Assembly: GCF_005144715.1 (NCBI RefSeq)
Contig: NZ_SWKR01000001.1
Location: 576,388 to 640,387 of the forward strand
DNA: 64,000 bases
Direction: 5' to 3'
Source: Sphingomonas baiyangensis
GTDB taxonomy: Bacteria; Pseudomonadota; Alphaproteobacteria; Sphingomonadales; Sphingomonadaceae
Below are positions 27,197 through 37,696 of the stretch, in pieces. Below the pieces are notes generated by a model. The model saw nothing but the letters and a program-made list of their open reading frames with translations. It made no database searches and was not told where the DNA came from. Numbering within the stretch: position 1 is the stretch's first letter; the number at the start of each line of letters is the position of its first letter. A program made the position numbers and the translations under genes.

Positions 27197-27231
27197 TTGA
27201 CGGTGCTGCGCCCCTTGGTTATTAAAAGCAA
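27197..27231 (+). promoter_or_regulatory. Promoter and palindromic operator of the HxlR gene
   Basis: TTGACG (27197-27202) and TATTAA (27220-27225) are 17 bases apart, a sigma70-like pair. Overlapping the -10 is an imperfect palindrome ttggttattaaaagcaa (27215-27231), matching its own reverse complement at 12 of 16 non-central positions. It is AT-rich in a GC-rich setting and lies between the divergent HxlR and VOC genes, the place expected for an HxlR operator controlling both. Confidence 0.5.
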
Positions 27232-27233
27232 CA

Positions 27234-27929
27234 ATGAAGTTAGAAAAGATGACGGATCGCATCGAAGGCAGGACGAAGCGCTGGTATCCCGACGCATGCG
27301 GCACCGCGCTCGCGCTCGAGTTCGTCGGCGAGCGCTGGTCGCTGCTCGTGATGCGCGAGCTGATGCTCGGGCCGCGCCGCTTCTCGGACCTGAAGGCCGA
27401 CCTCACGGGCATCAGCGCCAATATCCTCACGCAGCGGCTGCAAGGGCTCGAGGCGGCGGGCATCGTCACGCGCGAGCGGCTGCCGCCGCCTGTCAATACG
27501 CAGGTCTATGCGCTCACGCCCTGGGGGTACGAGGCCGAACCCATCTTCCAGACGATGGGCCGCTGGGCGACGCGCTCGCCCGAACATGATCCGACGCTGC
27601 CCTTGTCACCGGTATCGGCGATGCTCTCGCTGCGCACGATGATCCGCCCCGGCGGCGGCTATCCGCCGATGCTGCTGGGCTTCGGATTTCCGGGTGCCGG
27701 CTTCGTGGGAAGGCTCACCGCCGATGCGCTCGATATCGAGCGTGGCGATCCCGCCAAAGCCGATGTCGCGTTCGAAACCGACCCCACCACCTTTGTCGGC
27801 CTAGTCTATGGCAAGCGCCCGTTCGCCGATGCCGAGGCGGCCGGAACGCTGCGGCTGACGGGCGACCGCGCGGCGGCGGCGGCCTTTGTGGATCTGTTCG
27901 CGCTGCCGCCCAAGATCGCTCCCGGCTGA
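27234..27929 (+). CDS. HxlR-family regulator with C-terminal SCP2-like domain
   Basis: A 231-residue transcription factor. The winged helix at about residues 20-110 has the HxlR signature: CGTALALEFVGERWSLLVMREL, GPRRFSDLKADLTGISANILTQRL and LTPWGYEAEPIFQTMGRWA (each in part). Most HxlR proteins end near 120; here a further 110 residues (about 120-231) resemble an SCP2-like ligand pocket and end VDLFALPPKIAPG. It likely represses the divergent VOC-GST operon and may sense a hydrophobic ligand. ATG 27249 is an alternative start, since the predicted -10 lies only about 9 bases before ATG 27234. Confidence 0.85.
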   Translation: MKLEKMTDRIEGRTKRWYPDACGTALALEFVGERWSLLVMRELMLGPRRFSDLKADLTGISANILTQRLQGLEAAGIVTRERLPPPVNTQVYALTPWGYEAEPIFQTMGRWATRSPEHDPTLPLSPVSAMLSLRTMIRPGGGYPPMLLGFGFPGAGFVGRLTADALDIERGDPAKADVAFETDPTTFVGLVYGKRPFADAEAAGTLRLTGDRAAAAAFVDLFALPPKIAPG

Positions 27930-28001
27930 ACGCCGCGCGTTGCGTCCGCCGCCCGAGGGCCTATGTGTCAGCCGACCCGCCGACGACGAAAGCCCGCGTG
28001 C

Positions 28002-29006
28002 ATGAACGATCTGCCCAACACCCAGCCCGACAGCCGCGAGACGACGCTGCTCGAGGCGCCCGACCGGATGGTCAAGGTGCGCGAGCTGTTCGGCATCGAT
28101 ACCGACATGGAGGTGCCCGCGTTCAGCGAGGCTGACGAGCGCGTGCCCGATCTCGATCCCGCCTACGTCTTCGATGCCGACACGACGCTGGCGGTGCTGG
28201 CAGGCTTCGCGCACAACCGCCGCGTCATGGTGCAGGGCTATCACGGCACCGGCAAGTCGACGCATATCGAACAGGTTGCGGCCCGCCTCAACTGGCCGTG
28301 CATCCGCATCAACCTCGACGCGCATATCAGCCGCATCGACCTGATCGGCCGCGACGCGATCGTGCTGCGCGACGGCCAGCAGATCACCGAGTTCCGCGAA
28401 GGGTTGCTGCCCTGGGCGCTGCAGACGCCGACCGCCCTGGTGTTCGACGAATATGACGCCGGCCGCCCCGACGTGATGTTCGTCATCCAGCGCGTGCTCG
28501 AGACCGAGGGCAAGCTCACGCTGCTCGACCAGAACCGCGTCATCCGGCCCAATCCGTGGTTTCGCTTGTTCGCGACCGCCAATACCGTTGGCCTTGGCGA
28601 CACCTCGGGGCTGTATCACGGCACCCAGCAGATCAACCAGGGCCAGATGGACCGCTGGAACATCGTCGTCACGCTCAACTATCTGCCCGCCGCCACCGAG
28701 GCGCAGATCGTGCTCGCCAAGTCGGGTGAATATGACAAGCCCGGCGGCAAGGCGGTGGTCGAGAACATGGTGCGCGTCGCCGACCTGACGCGCCGCGGCT
28801 TCGTCAATGGCGACATCTCGACGGTCATGTCGCCGCGCACCGTCATCACCTGGGCGCAGAACGCACTGATCTTCGGCGATGTCGGCTTCGCCTTCCGCCT
28901 GTCTTTCCTCAACAAGTGCGACGAGGCCGAACGCCCGCTGGTCGCCGAATATTATCAGCGCGTGTTCGGCAAGGACCTCCCCGAAAGCGTGGCGAGCAAG
29001 CGCTGA
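28002..29006 (+). CDS. cobS: Cobaltochelatase AAA+ subunit CobS
   Basis: A 334-residue MoxR-like AAA+ ATPase that, with CobT and CobN, inserts cobalt into hydrogenobyrinate a,c-diamide in aerobic B12 synthesis. Walker [21 protein letters not shown] near 88, Walker [19 protein letters not shown] near 147, sensor region [21 protein letters not shown] near 187. Start ATG 28002 opens [13 protein letters not shown]. CobN is not in the window. 27930-28001 shows no riboswitch, so this operon is not under the B12 switch seen upstream of btuB. It is followed 13 bases on by mntA. Confidence 0.93.
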   Translation: MNDLPNTQPDSRETTLLEAPDRMVKVRELFGIDTDMEVPAFSEADERVPDLDPAYVFDADTTLAVLAGFAHNRRVMVQGYHGTGKSTHIEQVAARLNWPCIRINLDAHISRIDLIGRDAIVLRDGQQITEFREGLLPWALQTPTALVFDEYDAGRPDVMFVIQRVLETEGKLTLLDQNRVIRPNPWFRLFATANTVGLGDTSGLYHGTQQINQGQMDRWNIVVTLNYLPAATEAQIVLAKSGEYDKPGGKAVVENMVRVADLTRRGFVNGDISTVMSPRTVITWAQNALIFGDVGFAFRLSFLNKCDEAERPLVAEYYQRVFGKDLPESVASKR

Positions 29007-29019
29007 GGCACGGCCGGGA

Positions 29020-29313
29020 ATGACACGCGCCGAAGCCCTGCAACGTCTGCGACACCACCGTGCCGAACTGAACGCGATGGGCATCGAGCATGTCGCGATC
29101 TTCGGATCGACAGCGCGTGGCGAGGCTGACGCGAAGTCGGACCTCGACCTGGCGATCAGATTGCGACCGGACGCTCGGCTTGGCTGGGATTTCTTCACGC
29201 TCGACGAGCGCGTTGGCTCGCTGCTCGGGGTGTCCGTCGACCTTGTTACCGAACCAGCATCTCGGACGCGGCTGCAGGCCGCCATAGATCGGGACCGAGT
29301 GGATGTTTTCTAG
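29020..29313 (+). CDS. mntA: MntA-like minimal nucleotidyltransferase antitoxin
   Basis: A 97-residue MNT protein with the complete catalytic motif GSx10DxD (Gly29-Ser30 ... Asp41-Leu-Asp43: FGSTARGEADAKSDLDLAI). In MntA-HepT modules this enzyme AMPylates and silences the HepT ribonuclease. Its gene overlaps hepT by 11 bases, the usual antitoxin-first coupling. It sits between cobS (13 bases upstream) and cobT, where CobS/CobT are normally adjacent. Confidence 0.85.
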   Translation: MTRAEALQRLRHHRAELNAMGIEHVAIFGSTARGEADAKSDLDLAIRLRPDARLGWDFFTLDERVGSLLGVSVDLVTEPASRTRLQAAIDRDRVDVF

Positions 29314-29644
29314 CCGAACGGCCCTTCGGCTGCGCGACATCGTCGAGGATGTCGATCGCATCACGACCTTTCTGGGAGACGCCAGTCTGGACGTGTTCGT
29401 AGCCGACGAAAAAACGCTGTTCGCGGTGGAGCGGCTGCTGCAGCGCATAACCGAGGCCGCTGTGCAGATCGATCCCGATGAGGCTGCGTCGATCGGCCCC
29501 GATCTACCCGTTGCCAAGATGCGCGCGCTCGGCAATCGGCTGCGGCATGAGTATCGCGAGGTCGATCGCCGCGTGATTGACGAGATCGCTCGCAACGAAC
29601 TGCCGGCGTTGCGTGCCGCCTGCGTCGCCGCGATGGAACGCTGA
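29303..29644 (+). CDS. hepT: HepT-like (DUF86) ribonuclease toxin
   Basis: A 113-residue all-helical HEPN protein: [33 protein letters not shown] and the active-site segment GNRLRHEY (residues 77-84). The HEPN RNase motif is R-x4-6-H-x-Y; His82 and Tyr84 are present, but the first Arg position (77) is Gly, with Arg79 and Arg81 nearby. This variant may be a natural subtype or a weakened toxin. The stop overlaps cobT's ATG (TGATG), so a toxin gene is translationally coupled to cobT. Confidence 0.83.
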   Translation: MFSSRTALRLRDIVEDVDRITTFLGDASLDVFVADEKTLFAVERLLQRITEAAVQIDPDEAASIGPDLPVAKMRALGNRLRHEYREVDRRVIDEIARNELPALRAACVAAMER

Positions 29645-31473
29645 TGCCCAATCAGTCCGATCTCGACCGCTTCCGCGACGTCCTCGCCGGCACCGCGCGT
29701 GCGATCGCGCGCGATGGCGAGGTCGAGCTTTCGTTCACCGCCGATGCGCCGAGCCAGGCAGGGCGCAGCATCAAGGTGCCGATGCCCGGCCGCGCGCTGC
29801 CGGCCGAGCAGGTGGCCGAGGCGCGCGGCTTCGCCGATGGCTATGCCCTGCGGCTGCGCCATCACGACGTGATGAAGCACGCGCGCGCCGCGCCGCCCGA
29901 ACCCGTGGCGCGCGCGGTGTTCGATGCGGTGGAGACCGCGCGCATCGAGGCGCTGGGCGCCGCCGGCTATGCGGGCGTCGCCGACAATCTCGCGTCGAGC
30001 CTCGAAATGCGGATGCGCTCGGACCCGATCGCCCGCGCGCGCACCCGCGACGAGGTGCCGCTCTCGAGCGCGATCCAGCTCATGGTGCGCGAGCGCCTGA
30101 CCGGCCGCGCCCCGCCCGCGGGCACGCTGCCGGGGCTCGCGCTCGTCGCCGACTGGATCGAGGAGAAGGCGGGCCGCGACCTCGATGCGATGGCGCTCGC
30201 GATCGACGATCAGGAAGCCTTCGCGCGCATCGTCGCGGCGCTGCTCGAGGATCTCGAACTTACCGAAGGCGAGATGGCGCCCGACGATGCCGACGAGGGC
30301 GGCGCCGAAGACGAGGGCACCGATGACAGCGAGCAGGACGAGGGCGAGGACGAAGGCGAGCAGGACCAGGGCGAGGGCCAGGTCGAGGCGCGCGGCGAGC
30401 AGCGCGAGAGCGAAAGCGACGCCGGCGAAGGCGAAAGCCGGCAGGCGCCCGATGACATGGACGCGATCGACGGCGATCCGGGGGAAGATGGCGAGGAAGG
30501 CATGCTGCCCGTCCGCCCCAACCGCCCGCTCTCCGATCTGCCGCCGCAATTCGACTATCGCGCCTTCACCACGCAATATGACGAGGTGATCGCCGCCACC
30601 GAGCTGTGCGATCCCGAGGAGCTGGTCCGGCTGCGCGCCTATCTCGACCAGCAGCTGCTGTCGTTGCAGGGCATCGTCACCAAGCTGGCCAACCGCCTCC
30701 AGCGCCGGCTGATGGCGCAGCAGAGCCGGGCATGGGATTTCGACCAGGAGGAAGGGTTGCTCGATGCCGCGCGGCTGGCGCGCGTGGTGGTAAATCCCAC
30801 CCAGTCGCTCAGCTACAAGGTCGAGCGCGACACCGATTTCCGCGACACCGTGGTCACGCTGCTCATCGACAATTCGGGCTCGATGCGCGGCCGCCCCATC
30901 TCGATCGCGGCGATCAGCGCCGACATTCTCGCGCGCACGCTCGAGCGCTGCGGCGTCAAGACCGAGATATTGGGCTTTACCACGCGTGCGTGGAAGGGCG
31001 GGCAGGCGCGCGACGCGTGGCTTGCCGCCGGCCGCCCGCCGCAGCCCGGCCGCCTCAACGACGTGCGCCACATCGTCTACAAACAGGCCGACGAGCCGTG
31101 GCGACGCGCACGCAAGTCACTCGGCCTGATGATGCGCGAGGGGTTGCTCAAGGAGAATATCGACGGCGAGGCACTGCTTTGGGCGCATGGCCGGCTGCTC
31201 GCCCGTCCCGAGGAGCGCCGCATCCTGATGGTCATATCGGATGGCGCGCCGGTCGATGATTCGACGCTCAGCGTCAATTCGGGCAGCTATCTCGAACGCC
31301 ATCTGCGCCAGGTGATCGGCTGGATCGAATCGCGCTCGCCCGTCAGCCTCGTCGCCATCGGCATCGGTCACGACGTCACGCGCTATTATAACCGTGCCGT
31401 CACGATCATGGACGTCGATCAGCTCGCCGGCACGATGATCGACCAGCTCGCCAGCCTGTTCGACGACGAATGA
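29644..31473 (+). CDS. cobT: Cobaltochelatase subunit CobT
   Basis: A 609-residue partner of CobS. N-terminal domain to about residue 205; a highly acidic linker about 210-285 (runs of Asp/Glu with Gly and Gln, for example [18 protein letters not shown]); C-terminal von Willebrand A domain from about 390 with MIDAS motif [11 protein letters not shown] near 410 and [12 protein letters not shown] near 530. This is the usual CobT layout. The ATG shares bases with the hepT stop. Confidence 0.93.
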   Translation: MPNQSDLDRFRDVLAGTARAIARDGEVELSFTADAPSQAGRSIKVPMPGRALPAEQVAEARGFADGYALRLRHHDVMKHARAAPPEPVARAVFDAVETARIEALGAAGYAGVADNLASSLEMRMRSDPIARARTRDEVPLSSAIQLMVRERLTGRAPPAGTLPGLALVADWIEEKAGRDLDAMALAIDDQEAFARIVAALLEDLELTEGEMAPDDADEGGAEDEGTDDSEQDEGEDEGEQDQGEGQVEARGEQRESESDAGEGESRQAPDDMDAIDGDPGEDGEEGMLPVRPNRPLSDLPPQFDYRAFTTQYDEVIAATELCDPEELVRLRAYLDQQLLSLQGIVTKLANRLQRRLMAQQSRAWDFDQEEGLLDAARLARVVVNPTQSLSYKVERDTDFRDTVVTLLIDNSGSMRGRPISIAAISADILARTLERCGVKTEILGFTTRAWKGGQARDAWLAAGRPPQPGRLNDVRHIVYKQADEPWRRARKSLGLMMREGLLKENIDGEALLWAHGRLLARPEERRILMVISDGAPVDDSTLSVNSGSYLERHLRQVIGWIESRSPVSLVAIGIGHDVTRYYNRAVTIMDVDQLAGTMIDQLASLFDDE

Positions 31474-31745
31474 CGCGCGTGGCCGCGCCTGACGGCGGCT
31501 TTGTCGGGCCGGTGAAGCGCTCGATCACGATCGCCGGGCACGCCTCGTCGCTCAGCCTCGAGCCCCCTTTCTGGCAGGCGCTCGAAGCCGCGGCGCGCGC
31601 ACGCGGACTGCCACTCTCGGCACTGGTCGCCGCGATCGATGCAGCGCGGATCGAAAGCGACGATCCGCCCAACCTGGCCAGCGCGATCCGCAGCTGGCTT
31701 CTGATCGACGCGCAGCGCACATCAGCCCGTTCGGTCACGACTTGA
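31470..31745 (+). CDS. Ribbon-helix-helix domain protein
   Basis: A 91-residue protein whose N-terminal half [20 protein letters not shown] followed by [18 protein letters not shown] fits the RHH_4-type DNA-binding fold (a beta strand followed by two helices). Its ATG overlaps the cobT stop by 4 bases, so it is the last gene of the cob operon; the 3' end overlaps the convergent kdpE by 11 bases. Role unknown: possibly a regulator of this or another locus. Confidence 0.75.
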   Translation: MTRVAAPDGGFVGPVKRSITIAGHASSLSLEPPFWQALEAAARARGLPLSALVAAIDAARIESDDPPNLASAIRSWLLIDAQRTSARSVTT

Positions 31746-32409
31746 TCCGCAATCGATAGCCGATGCCGAGCTCGTTGCCGATCAACGAGCCGATGGGGGC
31801 CGGGCTTTCGAGCTTCTGCCGGAGGTTCCGGATGACGATGCGAAGATATTCGATCTTCGGGTCGTAGCCGCCCCAAACCCGCGCCAGGATCTGTTTGTGC
31901 GTGACGACGCGCCCGGGATGCTCGGCAAGCATGGCAAGGACTGCGAACTCCTTGCGTGTTAGATGGATTTCGGCACCCATGCGGCAGACCATGTGCCTCG
32001 ACAGGTCGATCGTCACGTCTTCCGCCTCGACGACCATCTGCGCGTCCGTGTCGTACCGCCGCAGCGCTACGCGGAGCCGAGCCAGCAGTTCCTCGCTGTC
32101 GAACGGTTTGGTGATATAGTCGTCGGCCCCGAGATCCAGCGCCGCGACCTTGTCGTCGGTCGTCTCGCGCGCCGATACCACCAGCAGCGCGATCGATCGT
32201 TCGCGCGCGATCACCGGCACGAGCTCAAGGCCATCGCGTCCGGGCAGCCCCAGGTCGAGCAGCACCGCGTCGGGTCGCTGGCGCTCGAACGCGGCCAGCG
32301 CCGCGCGCGCATCGGCAGCTTCGGCAACGCCGTGACCCGCGCGTTCGAGCGCCTGGCGCAGCAGGCGGCGGATCGCCGGTTCGTCATCGACAATCAGTAT
32401 CTGCGCCAT
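31735..32409 (-). CDS. kdpE: Response regulator of the kdp operon
   Basis: A 224-residue OmpR-type regulator. Receiver domain 1-120: ILIVDDEPAIRRLL, phosphoacceptor Asp in AVLLDLGLPGRDG (near 51), LLVVSARET and DDYITKPFDSEEL. Winged-helix DNA-binding domain about 128-224 with LTRKEFAVLAMLAEHPGRVV and YLRIVIRNLRQKLE. Activates kdp expression when phosphorylated by KdpD. ATG shares a base with the kdpD stop (TGATG). It is the last gene of the kdp operon. Confidence 0.93.
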   Translation of the reverse strand: MAQILIVDDEPAIRRLLRQALERAGHGVAEAADARAALAAFERQRPDAVLLDLGLPGRDGLELVPVIARERSIALLVVSARETTDDKVAALDLGADDYITKPFDSEELLARLRVALRRYDTDAQMVVEAEDVTIDLSRHMVCRMGAEIHLTRKEFAVLAMLAEHPGRVVTHKQILARVWGGYDPKIEYLRIVIRNLRQKLESPAPIGSLIGNELGIGYRLRIKS

Positions 32410-35075
32410 CAGACCTGCCCCTCGACGATGGGATCGCGAATGATGGCATCTGCCGGAAAACGGAGCGAAAAGGCCGCGCCGCGCTCGCCATCGTCGCGGT
32501 TGCGCGCCTCGACGGCAATACCCATCGCTTCGGCGAACGCCTTGACGATGGCGAGACCCAGCCCCGTTCCGGTGGCCGCGCGATCCGAGCCGTCGAACCT
32601 GCGGAAGGTGTCGAACACCAGGTCTTCCTGCCCCGGCGGAAGTCCGGGCCCGCGATCGATAACCGAGAGCTGCAACGCCCCGTGACGATGCGTGCCGGCC
32701 ACCCGGATTTCGGTGCCGGCATCGCCATAGCGCCCGGCATTGTCGAGCAGATTCAGAAGGCAATGGTGCAGGAGATGCGGATCGCAGCGCACGAGCGGCA
32801 GGTCGGGCGGCACGTCGAGCCGGATCGCATGGCCGGTCAGCGCGGTGCGCGCGTCATGCGCGGCGCCGGTCACGGCATCGGCCAGGTCGACCGGCTCGAT
32901 CGCCAGCGACAATGCCCCCGCCTCGATCCGCGCCATATCGAGCAAGTTGGCGACGAAGCGATCAAGCCGGTTCGCTTCCTGCTCGATCGTGCCGATCAGC
33001 TGCGGCGTGACGCCGTGGCGCAATTCGGACGCCGCCGCCTTCACTGCGGTCAGCGGCGTCCGCAGATCGTGACCGACCGACGAGAGGAGCGCGCCGCGGA
33101 GCCGGTCGCGCGTCCGCATCGTCTCGACATCGCGCATTTCGCCTTCGAGACGCAGTCGTTCGAGCACCATGGCCGCCTGGTCGAGCAGATTGGTCAGCAA
33201 GGGCAGCTGGTCGGCGCGGATCGGGTCGGCGGTGCCGTCGCGCGCGATCCCGAACACGGCTAGCACCGTTCGGCCATGCGCGAGCGGATGAAACGCCCAG
33301 TCCGAAGCGGTGAGCGTGCCCGAGCCGCGTCCGGTCGTGGCCGAATGGTCGAACGCCCATTGCGCCGCCGCGAGATCGAGCGTGCCGAGCCGATGGTCGT
33401 TGCCGTCGGTCGTCTGCACCGCCAGCCCGGTCGGCCCCGCCGCCAGCAGCACGGTGTGGACGCGCAGGATGCGCCCGACCTCGACACAGATTGCCCGCCT
33501 GACGCTGGCATCGTCGGCAAGTTCGGCGAGCTCGCGCAGGAATCCCGTCAGCGCCGCGTTGGTCCGCGCGCTCTGGCTGGCGAGGTCGGCCTGCGCGCGC
33601 ACGCGCGCTGCCAGATGGCTGGTGACGAAGGCGACGCCGAGGAGGACGAACACCGACACGACATTTTCGGGGTTGCTGATCGTGAAGGTGCCGGTCGGCG
33701 GCAGGAAGAAGAAATTATAGGCAAGGCTGGACAGGAGACCCGCCATCAGACCGGTGCGAAGCCCGAACAGGCTGGCCGCAGCCATCACGGGTAGCAGATA
33801 CAGCATGCCGACATTGCCGAGGTTGAGAACCTGCGACAGCGCGATCGCCAGCGCGGTAACGCCGGCGATCATCGCGGTCGTCGCGGCATGGCCGGTGCGC
33901 GTTCCCCATTCGCCGCGACGCGGGCGCGCACGATCGGGGCGCGAGGTGGCTTCGTCGTTGGGCAGCACGTGCACGGTGACGCCGGGCGTTTCGCGCACCA
34001 GCCGGTCGACCACCGATCCGTGTCGCAGCTCGAACCAGCGCGAGCGACGCGACTTGCCGAGGATCAGCTGCGTGGCGCGCGCATCGTGGAGGAACACCTT
34101 GATGCCGTCGACCACGCTCGGCGCGGGCACCGTCGCCACGGCCGCGCCGAGCTGCGTCGCGAGCGTCATCGTCGCGGCGATCCGCGCGTGCTGCGCGTCG
34201 GTGAAGCCGGCGACGCGCGGCGTCTCGATGAACAGCGCCGTCCACGGCCCGCGCAACCCGTCGGCAACGCGCTTGCCGGCGCGCACCAATCCGTCGGCGC
34301 CCGCCAGCTCGCTGATCGCCACGACGATCCGCTCGGCCCCCGCCCAGGTTCCCCCGACCCCGAGCGCACGGACATGCTCGAGCATCTGCGCATCCACCGC
34401 CTGCGCCGCGCGCGTCAGCGCCAGCTCGCGCAGCGCCGACAGGTTGGACTTCGAGAAGAAATGCTGGAGCGCGCGCGTCGCTTCCTGCGGCAGATAGACC
34501 TTGCCCGCCTTCAGCCGCTCGATCAGCTCATCGGGCGGAATGTCGACCACCTCGATCTCGGCGGCTTCGAGCACGCTGTCGGGCACCGTCTCGCGCACGC
34601 GGACGCGTGTGATGCCGGCGACGATGTCGTTGAGGCTTTCGACATGCTGGATATTGACGGTGGAGTAGACGTCGATGCCCGCCGCCAGCAGCTCGGCAAC
34701 GTCCTGATGGCGTTTCGGGTGGCGACTACCCGGCGCGTTGGTATGTGCCAGCTCGTCGACCAGCGCGAGGCGGGGACGACGCGCGAGCACGCCGTCGATA
34801 TCCATTTCATGCAGCGTCCGCCCCTCATAGGCGACGGCGCGGCGCGGCATGATTTCCAGCCCGCGCGTCAACGCTTCGGTTTCGATGCGGCCGTGCGTCT
34901 CGACCACGCCGATAACGACGTCGACGCCCTCCTTCGCGCGCGCCTTGCCCTCGGACAGCATCTCGAACGTCTTGCCGACGCCGGGTGCTGCACCGAGGAA
35001 GATCTTCAGCCGGCCGCGCCCTTCCTGCGCAGCCTGGCGCAGCAATGCCTGGGGGTCGGGCCGGCTGTCGTTCAT
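32409..35075 (-). CDS. kdpD: Sensor histidine kinase KdpD
   Basis: An 888-residue sensor of K+ or turgor. Order: KdpD N-terminal domain about 10-225 with a Walker-type [19 protein letters not shown] and [21 protein letters not shown]; Usp domain about 245-365; four closely spaced membrane helices about 395-495; GAF-like region about 515-640; HisKA with [19 protein letters not shown] near 660; HATPase with [25 protein letters not shown] and [14 protein letters not shown]. All parts match classical KdpD. Overlaps kdpC by 4 bases. Confidence 0.94.
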   Translation of the reverse strand: MNDSRPDPQALLRQAAQEGRGRLKIFLGAAPGVGKTFEMLSEGKARAKEGVDVVIGVVETHGRIETEALTRGLEIMPRRAVAYEGRTLHEMDIDGVLARRPRLALVDELAHTNAPGSRHPKRHQDVAELLAAGIDVYSTVNIQHVESLNDIVAGITRVRVRETVPDSVLEAAEIEVVDIPPDELIERLKAGKVYLPQEATRALQHFFSKSNLSALRELALTRAAQAVDAQMLEHVRALGVGGTWAGAERIVVAISELAGADGLVRAGKRVADGLRGPWTALFIETPRVAGFTDAQHARIAATMTLATQLGAAVATVPAPSVVDGIKVFLHDARATQLILGKSRRSRWFELRHGSVVDRLVRETPGVTVHVLPNDEATSRPDRARPRRGEWGTRTGHAATTAMIAGVTALAIALSQVLNLGNVGMLYLLPVMAAASLFGLRTGLMAGLLSSLAYNFFFLPPTGTFTISNPENVVSVFVLLGVAFVTSHLAARVRAQADLASQSARTNAALTGFLRELAELADDASVRRAICVEVGRILRVHTVLLAAGPTGLAVQTTDGNDHRLGTLDLAAAQWAFDHSATTGRGSGTLTASDWAFHPLAHGRTVLAVFGIARDGTADPIRADQLPLLTNLLDQAAMVLERLRLEGEMRDVETMRTRDRLRGALLSSVGHDLRTPLTAVKAAASELRHGVTPQLIGTIEQEANRLDRFVANLLDMARIEAGALSLAIEPVDLADAVTGAAHDARTALTGHAIRLDVPPDLPLVRCDPHLLHHCLLNLLDNAGRYGDAGTEIRVAGTHRHGALQLSVIDRGPGLPPGQEDLVFDTFRRFDGSDRAATGTGLGLAIVKAFAEAMGIAVEARNRDDGERGAAFSLRFPADAIIRDPIVEGQV

Positions 35076-35644
35076 CGGGTCCCGGATGCGTCGAGCGCGC
35101 GGTTGAGCGCAAGCACGTTGACATGCGGTTCGCCGAGCAACGGGCGTTCGACTGCGGCTGCGACCAGCGCTTCGACCTGCGCCTCGGGCAGGCCGCGCAC
35201 GCGCGCGACGCGCACAACCTGTGCCCGCGCGGCCTCGGGCGAGAGATCGGGGTCGAGGCCCGATGCGCTCGCGGTCACGAGATCGGCGGGAATCGGGCCG
35301 CTAACGCCCTCGGCGCGGCGCCCTTCGACGTCGGCCGCGACACGATCTGCAAGCGTCTGGCTGGCCGGGCCGAGGTTCGAGCCGCCCGAAGCGAGGCCGT
35401 CATATCCCTCGCCAGCCGCCGAGGGGCGCGTCTGGAAATAGCGATCGGACGTGAACGCCTGCCCGACCACGCTCGACCCGATGACGCGGCCGTCCTGCTC
35501 GATGAGGCTGCCGTTCGCCTGCGCCGGAAACAGTGCCTGCCCGATGCCGGTCATCGCCAGCGGATAGGCGATGCCGAGCAGCGCAGCGAACAGCAGCGCC
35601 ATCACGATCGCGGGACGCAGTGCGGACGTGAAATCCTTGCCCAT
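35072..35644 (-). CDS. kdpC: K+-transporting ATPase subunit C
   Basis: A 190-residue single-pass inner-membrane protein: membrane helix [20 protein letters not shown] at 7-26, then periplasmic segment with [20 protein letters not shown], the conserved [13 protein letters not shown] and [20 protein letters not shown]. Stabilises the KdpFABC complex. AAGGAG lies 8 bases before the ATG. Positioned between kdpB and kdpD. Confidence 0.94.
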   Translation of the reverse strand: MGKDFTSALRPAIVMALLFAALLGIAYPLAMTGIGQALFPAQANGSLIEQDGRVIGSSVVGQAFTSDRYFQTRPSAAGEGYDGLASGGSNLGPASQTLADRVAADVEGRRAEGVSGPIPADLVTASASGLDPDLSPEAARAQVVRVARVRGLPEAQVEALVAAAVERPLLGEPHVNVLALNRALDASGTR

Positions 35645-35657
35645 GTTCGAATACTCC

Positions 35658-37685
35658 TTAGGCCAGACCGAGGCCGCCGACCACGAGGTCGATCAGCTTG
35701 ATGCCGGCGAACGGGGCGACAAGGCCGCCAAGCCCGTACACGGCGAGATTGCGCGCCAGAAGCGGGCCGGCGCCCATCGGTTTGTACGCAACGCCCTTTA
35801 GCGCGAGCGGCACCAGTGCAGGGATGACGAGCGCGTTGAAGATGATCGCCGAGAGGATGGCGCTTTCGGGCGTCGCGAGGCCCATCACGTTGAGCACGCC
35901 GAGCCCCGGATAGAGCGCGACGAACATCGCGGGGATGATCGCGAAATATTTCGCCACGTCGTTGGCGACCGAGAAGGTGGTGAGCGCGCCGCGCGTCATC
36001 AGCAGCTGCTTGCCCAGGCCCACGACCTCGATCAGCTTGGTCGGATCGCTGTCGAGATCGACCATGTTGCCCGCCTCGCGCGCCGCCTGCGTGCCGGTGT
36101 TCATCGCCACCCCGACATCGGCCTGCGCCAGCGCGGGCGCGTCGTTGGTGCCGTCGCCGCACATCGCGACGAGGCGTCCGCCCTGCTGCTCCTTGCGGAT
36201 CAGCTCGAGCTTGTCCTCGGGCGTCGCCTGCGCGAGGAAATCGTCGACGCCGGCCTCGGCGGCGATCGCGGCTGCGGTGAGCGGATTGTCGCCGGTAATC
36301 ATCACCGTGCGGATGCCCATCTGGCGCAGCTCGCCAAAGCGTTCGCGGATGCCCGCCTTGACCACGTCCTTGAGGAAGATGGCCCCGAGCAGCCGCCCGT
36401 TGCGGGCGACCGCAAGCGGCGTACCGCCCGCGCGCGCGATCTCGTCGGTAACGCGGCGAAGCTCGGTCGCCGCAGCGGTTTCGCCGAGGCCAGGATTGGC
36501 CTTGAGGATCGAATCGACCGCGCCCTTCTGGATCAGCGTGTCGCCGAGCTTCACGCCCGATACGCGCGTCTGTGCGGTAAAGGCGATGACCTCGGCAGAT
36601 GCCGGCAACGCGCCGGACTGGCCGAACCGCTCGCGTGCGAGAACGACGATCGAGCGGCCCTCGGGCGTCTCGTCGGCAAGGCTGGCGAGCAGCGCCGCTT
36701 CGGCCAACTCGGCCTCGCTCGCACCGCCCACGGCGCGGAACTCGCTCGCCTGCCGGTCACCGACGGTGATCGTGCCCGTCTTGTCGAGCAGCAGCACGTC
36801 GATGTCGCCCGCGGCCTCGACCGCGCGGCCCGACTTGGCGAGCACGTTGAACCGCACCAGCCGGTCCATGCCCGCGATGCCGATCGCGGAAAGGAGCGCG
36901 GCGATCGTCGTCGGGATCAGCGTGATGAGCAGCGCAGCGAGAATCGCCACGGGGATCGATCCGCCCGCATAGCTGGCGAAGCCGGGAATGGTCGCCACCG
37001 CGATGAGGAAGATGATCGTCAGGCCGGTAAGCAGGATCGTCAGCGCGATCTCGTTGGGCGTCTTCTGCCGCTCGGCGCCTTCGACCAGCGCGATCATGCG
37101 GTCGAGAAACCCCTGGCCGGGTTCGACGGTGACGCGCACTTTGATCTGGTCGGAAATCACGCGCGTGCCCGCGGTCACGGCCGAGCGGTCGCCGCCCGCC
37201 TCGCGGATGACGGGGGCGCTTTCGCCGGTGATCGCGGCTTCGTTGACCGATGCCACGCCCTCGATGACTTCGCCGTCCGAGGGGATGAGATCGCCGGTCT
37301 CGACCAGCACGACGTCGCCGATCGTGAGGCGGGTGGCCGGCACCGCTTCCCAGCTGTCGGCCACGCCGGTCAGCTTCTTGGCCTTCAACTCGGCCTTTGC
37401 ATCGCGCAGGCTGGCCGCCTGCGCCTTGCCGCGCCCCTCGGCCAGCGCCTCGGCAAAGGTACCGAACAGCACCGTCAGCCACAGCCAGACGACGAGTTGC
37501 AGCTTGAAGCCGGTGGCAAGCTCGTCGTTTCCGACGGCGAGCAGCACCGTCAGCAGCAACGCGACGATCGCGGTGGTGAACATCACCGGGTTGCGCACCA
37601 GCTGGCGCGGATCGAGTTTGAGAAAGGCGTCGCGGATCGCCGGTGCGATCAGCTCTGCCGTGAACATGCTCTGCGACTTGGCCAT
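35658..37685 (-). CDS. kdpB: K+-transporting P-type ATPase subunit B
   Basis: The 675-residue catalytic subunit: it hydrolyses ATP to drive high-affinity K+ uptake through KdpA. Phosphorylation motif [16 protein letters not shown] with Asp near residue 300; actuator TGES ([17 protein letters not shown]) near 160; hinge [14 protein letters not shown] and [20 protein letters not shown] near 515. ATG 37685 is preceded by GAAGGG at 7 bases. The length fits the family. Confidence 0.96.
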   Translation of the reverse strand: MAKSQSMFTAELIAPAIRDAFLKLDPRQLVRNPVMFTTAIVALLLTVLLAVGNDELATGFKLQLVVWLWLTVLFGTFAEALAEGRGKAQAASLRDAKAELKAKKLTGVADSWEAVPATRLTIGDVVLVETGDLIPSDGEVIEGVASVNEAAITGESAPVIREAGGDRSAVTAGTRVISDQIKVRVTVEPGQGFLDRMIALVEGAERQKTPNEIALTILLTGLTIIFLIAVATIPGFASYAGGSIPVAILAALLITLIPTTIAALLSAIGIAGMDRLVRFNVLAKSGRAVEAAGDIDVLLLDKTGTITVGDRQASEFRAVGGASEAELAEAALLASLADETPEGRSIVVLARERFGQSGALPASAEVIAFTAQTRVSGVKLGDTLIQKGAVDSILKANPGLGETAAATELRRVTDEIARAGGTPLAVARNGRLLGAIFLKDVVKAGIRERFGELRQMGIRTVMITGDNPLTAAAIAAEAGVDDFLAQATPEDKLELIRKEQQGGRLVAMCGDGTNDAPALAQADVGVAMNTGTQAAREAGNMVDLDSDPTKLIEVVGLGKQLLMTRGALTTFSVANDVAKYFAIIPAMFVALYPGLGVLNVMGLATPESAILSAIIFNALVIPALVPLALKGVAYKPMGAGPLLARNLAVYGLGGLVAPFAGIKLIDLVVGGLGLA

Positions 37686-37696
37686 TGGCGGGCCCT

